Below are positions 47,720-63,609 of a stretch of DNA of 64,000 bases, one piece after another. Each line of letters starts with the position of its first letter. Position 1 is the stretch's first letter. The stretch comes from Sphaerolaimus hirsutus (taxonomy: Eukaryota; Nematoda; Chromadorea; Monhysterida; Sphaerolaimidae), in NCBI GenBank assembly GCA_964036195.1, contig OZ038451.1, positions 11,970,529 to 12,034,528 on the forward strand. The letters run 5' to 3'. The position numbers and the translations under genes are program-made. The notes beneath the pieces were generated by a model. That model saw only the letters and a list, made by a program, of their open reading frames with translations. It was not told the DNA's origin and ran no database searches.

Positions 47720-48540
47720 ATATATCCAAATCCAGGCCAATCCCACGCCATGGCAAGTTGCATGTCACGCGACAAATTTCAGTGGACTCCCCTATTCACG
47801 GTAAATTATAATTTTCAAGTTATCGACGTCATTCACAGAACTTATGTAACAACCATCGCATTAGATGCACTGTAAACATTTTATGGGAAAATGTCAACTC
47901 GCGTGGAATATGTCAATTGACAGACGGGACACATCGCATGGGATTGGCCAAATCGCGTCAAAGGAAGCCCATTTCCGATTTGAACACAGAGTGCGTAAAA
48001 GGCAGATGATGATAAATTATGGTATTTTTGTAAAAAAAGGCGGAGTTAGATGAAATTTAGTTGGCCCAATTTCAGTCAAGCACAACACGCTGAATCGGGT
48101 ACTGTAAAAATGCGCGAGGCAATGAATCGGGCTACAATTCACCAACACCTTCGGTCAATAAAATTGCATCTCAACTCCAGATCGTATTACTATTAAACAT
48201 TGCTTAATTTTGTCTGTTCAGTTCGTTTACCCAAGGGAACACAGGTCAATGATGTTATTTAAATATTCTGCATCCCATGAATGCAAAACGTAATTATTTT
48301 CCATTTGTCGTGTTTGTACATTAATCGTTTGCTAGTTTTACAGCCGAGGTGCTGCAGTGCGTTTTTCTTTATAAAAATAAAATCAATCGATATCATACGC
48401 GAAAAATTCTAATACAAAAACGTTACACCAGAATGCAAACACCAATAACGTTTTAGGAGTTCAGTAGATTTTTGACCTCTGAATAACTAGGAAGACTAAA
48501 TGACACTATATTTTTGCACCAAGAAACGTGAACAGAAACC
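47720..48540. other. Stretch without a supportable gene
   Basis: Short frames only; no element termini were recognised. Confidence 0.35.
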
Positions 48541-48557
48541 TCCAGTACCAGTGTCCA

Positions 48558-48563
48558 TTTATT
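48558..48563 (-). terminator. Poly(A) signal for RPB5
   Basis: AATAAA on the minus strand, about 73 nt after the RPB5 stop codon. Confidence 0.55.
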
Positions 48564-48635
48564 CCATAGAGGGGGGGGGGTCACCGAACCCCTAAAACAC
48601 ACAAACAACCTAATGGCAATTTTGACATTCAAAAG

Positions 48636-52899
<4,264 letters not shown>

Positions 52900-52904
52900 G
52901 GCGG

Positions 52905-54140
52905 CGGCGCGCGAGGGGTAACGGTTAGGTATACTTATAGTCCTAGATAGCAGTGCGTCTGTTTGCAGCACGCGCGCAGCGGTCATCAGATACTGCCCGA
53001 GAAACGGGAATAACTCGGCCCCTCTCTCGCGCAGCTGAATTGAGTATGCGCAACTGTATTTAGATATTTTTTAGACGTGTGCCGAATTAAGTGCGTATTG
53101 TGCGGTCACTCTGATGTAACCAGCGTGCTAATCTGGGGGATTATGTCGGGGGTATTATGATGTCCGCCGATAAAGAATATTGCGCACTCGCTTTCACTGT
53201 CATACTAAGTGTGATGTCCGCCGATATATGTACTGTATTGAAAAAACGGGTGATTTGAGAAAATATAATTAAACCATCAGCATTAATTGACAGACTCCTC
53301 GCTCTGGTAAACACAAATGTGTTCAAAACAGATGGGTTCAATTGTGTTTCCCTATAAATTTTTACCAAATTATAAATATTTTTCCAATTTTTCCAATAAT
53401 TTTCTGCGTTTTGCACAGACCACAACACTTTCACTTGAACGTCGCTCGTCGGCTCGAGAGCAAGCTTTTAATTGGGGTGGGAACCAGTTGACATCTGCTG
53501 TCGATGTCAACTAGTGTGTGTGGCAATTCATTAGTGCACTCTGTCACACTCGCCACACACTAGTCGGAGTCGGATCTAGTCGCAAATCGGCACCTTTGAT
53601 GCTTACCGCTCTGACCCCTCGAACGTGCAAATGTAAATGGCGCGCGGCGTGTCGAAAAAATACGAAAAACAATCGATACTGACCCAAGCGACGCCAGGAC
53701 TATAAGTATACTTTGCCGGGGTAACGGCTTTCGAAATTTTTTATTTTTGTGACTTTGACACACTCGTGCGATATTTTCAGGAAAATGTCCGGTAGAAAAA
53801 GGTGTTTCAAGCCACGATCGCTGCATTACGTAAGGGCGTGACGGCTAAATTTCGAGTTTTGTACGATGATAATTAAGGAAACGCCATAACTTTTGATGAA
53901 AAACAATGACAGGAGTCTTACAAAAGCCTGCAAAGCTTGTAGCTAAGCAAATGATAAGTTTAGCCGAATTAAATTGATGATACATGCCGAAAATTTTTTG
54001 TGCTGTATTTTATTCATGGGAAACGTTCAGTGATACAATCAATAGATGCACATAATTAATAATTTATATCACTACACTGAGATGACCGCACGCTTTGCAC
54101 AGAATGTTACCATACTTTGATGAGAGAATGGATAAATTCA
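52905..54140. other. RPB5 upstream region; no supportable gene
   Basis: The first 130 bp upstream of the RPB5 start are GC-richer and probably hold its promoter and 5' UTR; no motif fixes it. A J-type tip lies near 53478-53520. A tiny plus-strand exon candidate at 53781-53829 (MSGRKRCFKPRSLHY, then GTAAGG) has no partner. Confidence 0.35.
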
Positions 54141-54145
54141 GGTAC

Positions 54146-54363
54146 CAGGTGCCGGTTCCGCAAGTGGAAAAGTTAAGAGTAAAGAGTTAAGAGTTGATTA
54201 AAATGATAAATGATAAGTTAAGAATAAAGTTAAAGTTAAGAGTTGAGTAAAATCATTTGTCGTTTTACTCAACTCTTAACTTTACTCATAACTTGTCATT
54301 TGTTATTTTACTCAACTCTTAAGTTTTAACTCTTAACTTTTCCACTTGCGGAACTGGCCCCAG
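54146..54363. mobile_element. K element, second copy
   Basis: CAGGTGCCGGTTCCGCAAG and CTTGCGGAACTGGCCCCAG are the ends. The long AAAGTTAAGAG arms match the copy at 39662-39870. Confidence 0.75.
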
Positions 54364-54869
54364 GAATATCCTGTCCAAAAAAATGTTCGAACGATTACTC
54401 TAAATTTCAGTGTGGTGCCAGTGATCCTTGTTCATTATTCAGATGGGATATGGTAACCTCAACTAGAAGTGTGCGGTCACTTCATTCAGGTATACTTTTT
54501 AAATCATAGTAATGATAGGATATGTATTGCGAATAATCACGTTTGCAACGTAAGCTGCCCCTCCAACGTTACGTCCCAGGAAAGTGAGTAATAAAGCTAA
54601 ATATGGCGTCCAAGATTATGCGCTAATCAGCATAAAATGTGAAAATAGTGGTAAAAAGGGCAGGTATCCGCTTTTTGTGACAGCACCAAAGGGAATGTAG
54701 ACACAGAAATGTTGCAAACACTAGTATCCAAATTCAAATGTAGCTGCCGACATTTTGTGTACACGGCGCACAGTAGTGCAAATGTACAGCCCAGCAGCTG
54801 TGGACTTTTGCGCTCAGTGGACATCTGCAGCGCATGCGCTGATGATAAATGGCACCACCACCATGGCGC

Positions 54870-55260
54870 AATTGCATGATTTTTTGGGGGAGGGGGGGGG
54901 GGTTGCGGGGGTCCAATATGCTCGCTTTTTCAATGTGTAGATGGCAGAAATGGGGGAAATATAGTTAAAAATAGGTATACTAGCCCATATATAGATGAAA
55001 AAGGCAAGAAGGTACGTTAACTAGTGATTTTGAAGGTGAAAATGGGCAACAACAAATGAACATTAGAAACTATATCGAGCAAAAATACTGGCTAAATTTG
55101 TCCGAAATAGCGTCAGATACCTAGCTGGATTTATGTCCGTTGGGGGGGGGGGGAGGTTCAAGAAGGAAAGCAGTCAGAAAATTTGACTCCTGGATAGACA
55201 GATAGATAGATAGGGCAGCCTCTGGGATAGACAGATTAGCTGCGCGATTTTGGGGCAACC
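54870..55260. mobile_element. H'-family interior fragment
   Basis: GTAGATGGCAGAAATGGGG and AAAAATAGGTATAC words, then GATAGATAGATAGGGCAG, match the H' interior in reverse orientation. Termini are absent. Confidence 0.55.
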
Positions 55261-55747
55261 CTCCCCCACACCATTGGAGACGGCTGCAACAGTAGATAGC
55301 ATTTTCACGAACGCAACTGCATGCATAGCTGGTGACAGCTGGGCGCGTGACGCAGCAGCAGCGCTATTGGCACAAGCTTGGCAGTGCCATGCGGTGGCGG
55401 GCGCATTTGCCGCCGATGTCCACTGCATGCAAATGTCCAGGGGTACGGTGTCACAATTTTTTTTACGGCAAACGGAAAATCAGTCGGAAAAACGGGAAAA
55501 ATTAGCGGCCGGAAATCGGATTTTTTACCGGAAAACGGAAATTTGACACCCTGCCCAGGGGCTATTCGCCGAAATGAATAGTGCACGCACAGGGTGTCGC
55601 AAAAAAATGACGCGTCACAAAAAGGTAAAGCATGCGCCAACCTTCTTTATCACCATTCACTGGTAACTGTACAAACGACGAAGGCAAGAAATACATGCAT
55701 AAGCAACCATGCTAAATAATGGCACGTCAGTACTGTCCACAAACTTA

Positions 55748-55997
55748 TCACAGCCAGATTTTCACCGTACTTTGCGAGTTTTCTTGACTCGACTCCTCTC
55801 CCAGCAGAATCTGATTATCGTCACTTTTATTTTTCGACTCGCTATTTTCACCGGATATCAAAAATTCGACCAAATATCGCAGGATAGCCGCGTCTGCCCG
55901 GTTCATTTTAAAGAGACGAGCCACTTTTGCGATTTTGGATCGGCCGTTCGAACTGTCGCCGTAACTGCGTGGATTCAGCAAATTGGACATATCAAAA
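55748..55997 (-). CDS. Possible further exon of gene X
   Basis: After a TATTTAG acceptor, an open frame encodes FDMSNLLNPRSYGDSS, SKIAKVARLFKMNR and DAAILRYLVEFLISGE, then an acidic, polar tail to a TGA. It may instead leave at a GTACGG donor. The composition is clearly protein-like and on the same strand as X1-X7, but the phase does not join to X7 with the splice sites I can see. A small exon near 56461 (ESVPIFRLRPNFGIENV) may lie between. Confidence 0.45.
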
Positions 55998-56002
55998 CTA
56001 AA

Positions 56003-56175
56003 TACCGTATTTATTTCTTCTAATAGAAGAGCGCCGTTATATTCCTTTCGTCAACTTTTTTACCTGCCGTTCTATTGGAGGCTGGCGTACTATTGTTTTC
56101 GTGAGCGCAAAAACGAGCCAAATCCTGCCGTTCAATTAGAGGTACCCTTCTTTTGGAGGTATGCCGTTCGACGGC
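56003..56175. mobile_element. F-family element with TCTAATAGAAG core, uninterrupted
   Basis: TACCGTATTTATTTCTTC opens it, followed by TAATAGAAGAGCG and CCGTTCTATTGGAGG words and CTTTTGGAGGTATGCCG at the right. It starts 3 nt from the acceptor AG (55998-55999) of the exon at 55748-55997. Confidence 0.7.
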
Positions 56176-56611
56176 CGAAACAAAAATGACTCAAACGTAC
56201 TCGCAATAATACAATAGCAGCGCGGCGATACAATACTCAGCCAATATGCACTGGATGTAGGCCAATAGGCTGGAATCATGAGAGAATGAAGTCTTCGTTT
56301 TCGTTGAAAACCGGCGCATTAAAAGACGACCTGTGAAGCAGATGAAACTGTGATCTGGTGTTAATTCCGCAAAAGAAGAAATCAAAAGTGAAAAAGTTTT
56401 TTGAAAACGGTGACATTTTCAATTCCAAAGTTCGGACGCAAGCGAAAAATCGGCACGCTTTCTAAATCATCATTATCGTCATCAAAAACAATGCTTTCCG
56501 GGCCAGAATTCATCATTTACACATTTTATATAATTTTCTTCACTTCTCATTTCATTTCACTTCTCCTTTTGCGGAATCGGCCCCTAGAACCGATTCAATA
56601 TCAAACACAAC

Positions 56612-59600
56612 CGAAAATATCAAGTTTAAACGGACCAGCATTGGGTCTAGTATACAGCGCATCCGCATTTAAATCGAGCACCGAAATGAACCGCTTCAAA
56701 CTGCCCGGCATCAGCTCATCTAGGCCCGTTTTTCTGTCCGCCGCCACGCCCAAAAGTTTACTGTCGAAGTTGAAATGGCGACTGGCCACCGCGTGATCCG
56801 AACTGGGACTAAAAAGGAGAAACTTTTTTATCATAAAGCTGTGATTAGAGCTAGGGTTCAAACGGGATCCCGATCCCGGATCCCGGATCCCGTGAAATTC
56901 CGGGATTTACCAGTCCCGATCCCGATCCCGAAACCCCAATCCCGATCCCGCAATCCATAAATACAAATCCCGATCCCGATCCCGAAAATTTTCAAATCCC
57001 GATCCCGATCCCGAGAAACTCCCAAGTCCGGGATCCCGATCCTGGAAAATTTTGTGGAAATAAAAAAAAGTGAAATAATGACATTTTTGCATGCAAAAAG
57101 TGGATGCAAACCCCCAGTGTCAATTTTATGCCACTTTTGTGGCATCCAACAGTGTTATGAGACCTTTATGAACAACTGTGAATGCCAGAAAAATGGCCAA
57201 AATCTCTATCCCTAGAACCCAATCCCGATCCCGGAAAAATGCCAATCCCAATCCCGATCCCGTGACCCCAATCCCGGCCAATCCCGATCCCGAAATCTCA
57301 AAAAACCAATCCCGATCCCGATCCCGAAATCTCAAAAAGTGAATCCCGATCCCGATCCCGAAAAGTCAATCCCGTTTGAACCCTAATTAGAGCTCCATTG
57401 CATGCAACCATTTACGTGAAATGTAAAATTTGTTCCCTGACGTAAAATGATGACATAAAATGACAATAATTGAATTTTGCAATTTGCTCCAGTTGTCGCT
57501 GATAACACTCAGTATCGGTCACAATTAAGGTATTGATACATATATTATCCATAAAAAAATGGAGACCCGTAGCATCATCGACACTCATTTAAATTAATTT
57601 TACGACTTAATTTTACATCATCATACGCTGTGCTTTAATCTCGGCTTTATGGGCGTGGCGAAACGGTTGCCTGAGACGTAGTCAACGGAATGGGGCTGAA
57701 CTGTTCAATGTCCCAACATGATAGATAGCTGGCGATTTGGGGGGGGGGGGTTCGAGGTATAGTAGCCAACATTTTTGCCTCGGGATAGATGGATAGCTGA
57801 GCGGCCCCGGGGACAGATAGATAGCTGGAGCGTTTGGGGGGTCGGGTAACCCCCCATACTGAACCCCTGCCCTGAAGCTAACCTGTCACTCAAACTGGTA
57901 CTCTGCATGAGCGCAGAGTCGATTATCATATTGAAATGGCTCGCCGCCAACTCGTGCACGCTGAACCAAGGCGTGAGCGGCCGCTGCCACTCGCAGCACT
58001 GCTCCAGAATGTTGGGCACGCACGGCACGACTTTTTGGAACCGACTGGTCACTAGGCGGCCCACTTGTATTCTGTACGAAGCAAGGACGTATCCAGGGGG
58101 GGGCGGGGGGGGGGGGGGGCTGCAGCCCCCCCCCCTTCCCGGGGTGAGACCTAAAAAGTCCCGGAAAAAGCCACTTTTCCTATATATTTTTCGATGTTTC
58201 TTAAAAATTTTTGCGCGCAAGCGCGCAATTTCTTGCCCATGCATTGAATTTACAGCGGATCGGCCCCTGAAAACCAATTTCCTTGGAAATGAACAGATTT
58301 CTCCAAATTTCGCTGTATATGTATGCATATTTACATACATACAATGCGGTTCCTGGCGCTGGCGCCAACGCCAATAGCGCCATGGCGTGGCGCCTTTGTA
58401 TGGCGTTAGCGCCAAAACGCCTTTCCGTCCCTATATAGGGAAAAAATTTAGGGGGGGGGGGCTGAGCCCCCCCGTTCGCCGGCCCCCGTAAACAAGCAGC
58501 CCCCCCCCCCCGCTCAAAAATCCTGGATACGTCCCTGGTACGAAGTAATATGGCACTGAGGAATGGGGTTCAAACGGAATGGACTTTTCGGGATCGGGAT
58601 AAAAAAATTCTGGATCGGGATTGCGACTTTCGAATTTCGGTTCGGGATTTCGAAATTTCGCAATCGGGATTGAGGTTTCGGGATCAAGATCGGAGCCACA
58701 AAAACCCAGAATTTGATCCGGAACGGGATCCCATTTGAACCCTACTGACGAACAACAATTACAACGAAAAACGACCGAAAACGGACCTGCTGCCGCCAGC
58801 CGCGACCAAAAGAAACTGCCCCGCCCACAAAGGGAACAGGGCGTGCGGCATGCCGTGCGGCAACATGCTGCATAATAAATTGTCGTCGGCTTCCGCCAAC
58901 TGACCGGATGTTGATGGCTGGGGGCGAAATTTTGCATCAAGGTCGTCAGAGTCGGTGCAGCGTCTGTGAAACGTGAGCTTGTTTGTTGTAATTTTATTTG
59001 TGTAACCCTGTCGTGTATTTGCGCTGACTATTCCTGAAACTGGCGGTAGACATGTCTAGGGATGAAACAAACATTTTCAACGACCCGGGTTATTTAGCAA
59101 CGTTTTTATTTTTTAAACTCCGCCCATCTCTAGACATCTCAAGCATTAAATCCCCCACAAGCTACTCTCGAGCAAAAATGGACAGAAAAGACAAAATGTA
59201 AAGCATTGAAAACACACCGGCACAAGTTGATGTCATCCCTCAAAATCTGACCCAAACCACCGCCGCACACATCGCAAAATGAACTGCACTCCGCCCCTAG
59301 CAAATTCGCTTCATCAGAGAAATCGCCACTCTGATGTGCATTCACATTATTACCGACTGCACTTTTCCGATCAGATGTGGTGAGCAGCACAGCTGGGGCA
59401 GTCCGGGACACTGTAAAATGCCCTGTAAAATGTAATGTAAAGTGTCTAAAAATCATGTAAAATGCCCTGTACAATGTCAAACGTGTTTGCCATTCTACAG
59501 GACATTTTACATGACTTTTGACAGTTAGCATGACACTTGACATTTTACAGAGTCCTGGATTGGCACCTGGCTTTCCTTCAGTAACTTGGATGGCCGGCTG

Positions 59601-60849
59601 CAATGAAAAGCCGGCGAGATGTTTCTCGAAGTCCGGGTAGAAGTCAAAGTAGTCCATTGATGCGAAGTGCGCGCGTGTCGCCTGAGATGCGGGAATGACC
59701 AATCAGGTTGAAATTAAGTATGGGGGTAACCCCTCTCCCCCAGTAATTATGTTACGCAATGCGGGGAATTTCCTTTAGATTGATTGACAACCGAAAATTC
59801 CAAACATGATGAATCTGTTATAAACTTTTAGCACACCGGAGTTCACAACAATGGGGAGTGCGTCAACTACTGCAGACGGAAACAAAAAGTTATCCATTTG
59901 TGATGTACTCGTATCAGTTTTAGAAATTTCGGTTGTCAACAGTGTGCGTACCGGCACTGAGTAAAATCAATACCTACAGACCTCTATAAAAAATAAAACA
60001 TAGGACGCACATTTTCGGGCACTTACCCTCAAAACAGTTTCGAATTTCGTCCACACGCAAGGGCACAATGACTGAATGCTTCTCAACACCTTCTGTTCTC
60101 TGTTATCACTGGGAATGGCGTCTTGCCCACAATCAGACTGGTTGTTCGATAAATTCCGAGACACTTCTGCAGGGTGCAGAAACGCCGAGATCCATGAAGT
60201 ATCATAATCGCCAGCAATATTCCGCTGGCACTGGAATGTAGATTGACCATTTCCTGCGAATGAGACGATAAATGTGAAATGTCATGTAAAGAGTAAAAAA
60301 TTGATGAAAAGCCCACCCCCAATCTTTTTATGTTCAGCAATTTTTGAGCGATTTTTCCTAAATTTTCACTCAAAATCGCTAATTCTGGCTGTATTTTTGG
60401 CTATATAGGTGATTTAGGTTATTTACCTATCTCGTTTCAGCCATTGGAATGTATGTTGGCTGGGTTTTTTACATATTTTTTGCTATCAATCCAGCCCCCG
60501 AGGGTCAAAAGCCCGGAGACCCCTGAGCCAAGCGAACGAACCATCACACTGGGACGCTTTAAGCGCCTGTTCCAATTCCCTTCTCAACCTTCGAATTCTC
60601 ATATCTCTCTTGCTCAAAACCGGTGCATTTCGGCTCTGAGCATCCGATGCGCAGGGTTCATGCGTTTCCGCATTTTGTGCTTGTGCTTGTTGAGTGCTGC
60701 AGCTGCCGTAATACAGTTCGTAGTATGAAGAAACGGCCGCGTTTTCGGCGCTCGATAAAAGATCGAGAGCAGTCTGAGATTTAAATAATGTGGGGTCAGT
60801 TTGTCTTATTTGGGATCTAACCCACGCAAACAGGGGTTTCCAATGGGGG
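56612..60849 (-). CDS. Gene X: seven consecutive exons of an unrecognised protein
   Basis: Exons on the minus strand: X1 60542-60849, X2 60027-60253, X3 59567-59681, X4 59218-59392, X5 58787-58963, X6 57883-58071, X7 56612-56808. Every junction joins in phase (1/2, 0, 1/2, 2/1, 2/1, 2/1), giving about 462 residues without a stop. Landmarks: PHWKPLFAWVRSQIR, LLSSAENAAVSSYYELYYG, LSKRDMRIRRLRRELEQAL (X1); AGDYDTSWISAFLHPAEV (X2); MDYFDFYPDFEKHLAGFSL (X3); SFCDVCGGGLGQILRDD (X4); MPHALFPLWAGQFLLVAAGG (X5); PNILEQCCEWQRPLTPWFSV (X6); GSLKRFISVLDLNADAL (X7). It looks like a long cytosolic alpha-helical scaffold; I do not recognise the family. Introns are filled with E, G, H, H' and B elements. The 5' exons lie above 60849, beyond a D element, and possibly outside the window. 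Confidence 0.7.
56852..57385. mobile_element. B-family hAT element in gene X intron 6
   Basis: The termini are TAGGGTTCAAACGGGATCC and GTTTGAACCCTA, flanked by the perfect 8-bp duplication ATTAGAGC (56844-56851 and 57386-57393). GATCCCGATCCCGAAA arrays occupy both arms. The interior matches the copy at 38539-39115 in inverse orientation. Confidence 0.93.
57715..57870. mobile_element. H'-family fragment in gene X intron 6
   Basis: TAGATAGCTGGCGATTTGGGG and GGATAGATGGATAGCTGAGC words only (tips shown). Confidence 0.55.
58082..58537. mobile_element. H-family hAT MITE at the acceptor of gene X exon 6
   Basis: The termini are CAAGGACGTATCCAGG and CTGGATACGTCCCTG, flanked by the perfect 8-bp duplication GTACGAAG (58074-58081 and 58538-58545). 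The left target copy directly abuts the acceptor AG (58072-58073) of X6, so the element replaces the normal upstream intron context. Confidence 0.94.
58564..58744. mobile_element. B-family MITE in gene X intron 5
   Basis: TGGGGTTCAAACGG and CATTTGAACCCTA are the ends. The flanks CTGAGGAA and CTGACGAA match at 7 of 8. GGGATCGGGATT words are diverged. Confidence 0.85.
59057..59132. mobile_element. E-family micro-MITE (76 bp) in gene X intron 4
   Basis: TAGGGATGAAACAAAC opens it, an Ac-like terminus, and CCCATCTCTA closes it. The flanks GACATGTC and GACATCTC match at 7 of 8. Confidence 0.8.
59405..59555. mobile_element. G-family MITE forming most of gene X intron 3
   Basis: GGACACTGTAAAATGCCC and CATTTTACAGAGTCC are the ends. 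It occupies about 150 of the 174 nt of the intron, ending 10-16 nt before the X4 acceptor. Its own TTTTACAG also looks like an acceptor. Confidence 0.75.
60300..60521. mobile_element. H'-family remnant in gene X intron 1
   Basis: On the minus strand CAGGGGTCTCCGGGCTTTTG starts about 20 nt after the X1 donor. It continues with the AATTTTTGAGCGATTTTTCC block of H' interiors. Confidence 0.6.
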
Positions 60850-61107
60850 CTGCGGGGAGTAGGGTTGGGAATTTCAAAATTTTCGGACCCGGTTCTCGGT
60901 TCCAAAAGATTTCGGTTCGGGTATCGGTTCACGGTTCCTGAAAATTTTCGGTTCCGGTTCTCGGTTCGGTTCTTAAACTCGGTTCCGGTTCGGTTCTTTC
61001 GGTTCTAAAATGATCAAAATTTCGGTTCCGGGTAATAAAATAACCGGGTATCGGGTAATAATCGGCTGAACAACAGAAAAACAATATACCCAAGTTTACA
61101 TGTGTAA

Positions 61108-63001
61108 GTAAACACCTTCCCGGTCACGTCCGGCACCCTATTTTTGATGACACTTGTGACACCCTATCTCCAGTTCTATGGTGCGCCAGAAGCTGAATTT
61201 GGGGGGTCGCGGCGACCCCTTTAGAGGGTGGGTCGCCAAAAGTACAAAAATTTTATTGGCTTTTCTGGTGTACCTCATAGGTCCGGCACCCACTGATTTT
61301 TTAGCTGTGGGAGGGCTATAAATCTAAAATTTTGGGGATGTGTTACCAACACCCCTCCCCTACTATACACTATTAAAATGTGAGATCAATGTGAAAAATT
61401 TCTAAAATATTCTTTTATTCTCTAAAAAACATGACCACCCAATAGATGGATGGCAAATAATTCACTTTTTGGAACTTTTTTATTAGACACTTGAAAAGCT
61501 GGTTTATGATACTTTAAAGTGAAGGGGTTGATGATTAAATTTATGTAAAGAACGACACCTCTAAAACGCCTGCATTGCAAAATTTACTTGGGGGAATTTC
61601 AAAGTGTAAATTTTGTAAATTTTTGTTCCTGAAATGATGTCGTTATGGTGTCATAAAATTCCCCCCAAGTAAATTTTGCAATGCAGGCATTTTAGAGATA
61701 TGGTTCTTTACATAACTGTAATCATCAAACCCTTCCCTTTAAAGTATCGTAAACCAGCTCTTCAAGTGTCTAATAAAAAAGTTCCAAAAAGTGAATTATT
61801 TGTCATCCATCTATTGGGTGGTCATGTTTTTTAATGTCATGTCAATGGGACAGTCGATTTTTTCAATGAAACGAGATCGCTCGAAAAGAGACCCTGCAAA
61901 GCGGGCAATTTTTCAACTTTTAAAGTAAAATTAGTTTTGGATATGCATGGTAGATTTTGCAATTTGGATACGTGTATCAAATTGCATCTTTAATCGCTTT
62001 ATTTCACATTAATTGCGCATTTTCTACACTACTGTGTTCCAGGGGTCTCCAGGATTTTGGCCCTCGCGGGGGCTGGATAGATGGCAAATCGCTCCTCCGG
62101 AGAGATAGATAGCTGGAAAAATTTTCTGGGGGGGGCTGGGGGGCTTGGGGAGGGGGGCTGGCGGGGGCACAATATATAGGATTTTTCAAGGTTAAGAAGG
62201 CAGAAAGGGGAAAAAATCGCTTATAATCAGTTAAAAGTAGCCAAAAGCAGGTATAAAATGGCTAAAAATAGGTATATAACCGTGTATATAGAAGGAAAGC
62301 ACAATTTTGAAGGTGACAAACTATAAAAAGTTGCAAAAATTGGTGATTTTGAGCAAAAATTGGGGCAAAATTTCTCAAAAACAACTCCAGATAGATAGAT
62401 AGCTGAGCGATTTGGGGGGGTCTTTGGGGGTAGTAGCCAAAAAATTTTGCCTCGGGATAGATAGATAGCCGAGCAGCCTCCGGGATAGATAGATAGCTGG
62501 CCGATTTGGGGGGGGGGGCAGCCCCCCCCCCCTAGGAGACCCCTGCTGTGTTCATTTTTGAACCAGAAACCAGTGACGGACCCGATGGGACAGTTTATTT
62601 TTTCAATGAAATGAAATTGAACCGCGGCAACCAGGAATTTAGTGAGTCGCCGGAGGCCGCCCTGAGAGGGTATAGTAGTGGAGGGTGTTGTCTATACTCC
62701 CCCCAAATTGCAGCTCTTTATCACCCCCACAGCTGGAGGTACGGCATCCGAAGTGTTGCAAAATAAAGTGGGTGCCGAACCTGTGCGGGACACTCAAAAA
62801 GCCAAAAAAAAACTTTGCGTATATGGCGACCCACCCTGTAGCGGGTCGCTGTGGCCTCCCCCATTGATACAGCGTAGGGGGGGGGGGGTTGCAAGTATAT
62901 ACACCCCAATTTTCAGCTTTATACTCCGCCCGCAGCAGGAGTTAGGGCACCCGGAGTGAAATCAAAAATAGGGTGCCGGACCAGACCGGGAAGGTGTTTA
63001 C
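61108..63001. mobile_element. M-family fold-back element nested in D
   Basis: GTAAACACCTTCCCGGTC and GACCGGGAAGGTGTTTAC are the ends. Arms pair over several hundred bases around a centre at about 61630. It is related to the element at 15428-16885 (same tips, same GATGTCGTTATGG centre) but well diverged. Split by an H' element. Confidence 0.8.
62040..62545. mobile_element. H'-family hAT element, intact (506 bp)
   Basis: The termini are CAGGGGTCTCCAGG and CCTAGGAGACCCCTG, flanked by the perfect 8-bp duplication CTGTGTTC (62032-62039 and 62546-62553). This copy defines the family interior with TAGATAGATAGCTG repeats. Confidence 0.95.
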
Positions 63002-63089
63002 ATTGGTTGGATATTTCATACTACAGGAGCATATCACAGCTTATGATTTCATGGTAGAATGCAGAAATCAGAGTTATAATAATACTGGT

Positions 63090-63255
63090 ATTAAAAAAAT
63101 TGTAAAAGCAAACATATACGTTTTCTGTACTCGCGTACTTTCAAAAGTACACGAGTAAATGAGTACTGGTATTTTTTTCTGGAGGAAACGTAAATGTATT
63201 TATGTAGTACGCGAGTGAGTACGCATATTATTTTGAGTACAAACATAAATAACTT
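63090..63255. mobile_element. C-family-like arm fragment
   Basis: TACTCGCGTACTTTC, GTACACGAGTAAATGAGTAC and ACGTAAATGTATTTA words are typical of C arms. Termini were not found. Confidence 0.4.
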
Positions 63256-63279
63256 TTGCCCACTACGGTTAAAACTGCC

Positions 63280-63500
63280 ACAAAACCAATGAAAACTACT
63301 ACCAGTGATAATGTGTACACTGCAGCGACATTACACCTTACAATGAAATCTACCATATCCCATCTGAATAAACAAACATACAAAAAAATTTCATCATATT
63401 TATCAAAGCAATTTGATAAACATGATGAAATTTTTTTTTGTTCTTTTATTCAGGTGGGATATGGTAGATTTCATTGTAAGGTGTAATGTCGCTGGAGTAT
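63280..63500. repeat. Inverted repeat inside the D element interior
   Basis: The segment TGTACACTGCAGCGACATTA...TACCATATCCCATCTG (tips) recurs inverted as GGATATGGTAGATTTCATTG and TGTAATGTCGCTGGAG (tips). AAATTTTTTTGTATG-type words sit at the loop. Confidence 0.6.
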
Positions 63501-63609
63501 ATGTGAAATTATACGCTCCTGCGCAATCATTTTGCAAACAGATGAATTTTGCAATTCTGAACACGCGCCAAGATGTTCAGCTGCTGTCTAAAGGCTTAGA
63601 TGTAAGTGT

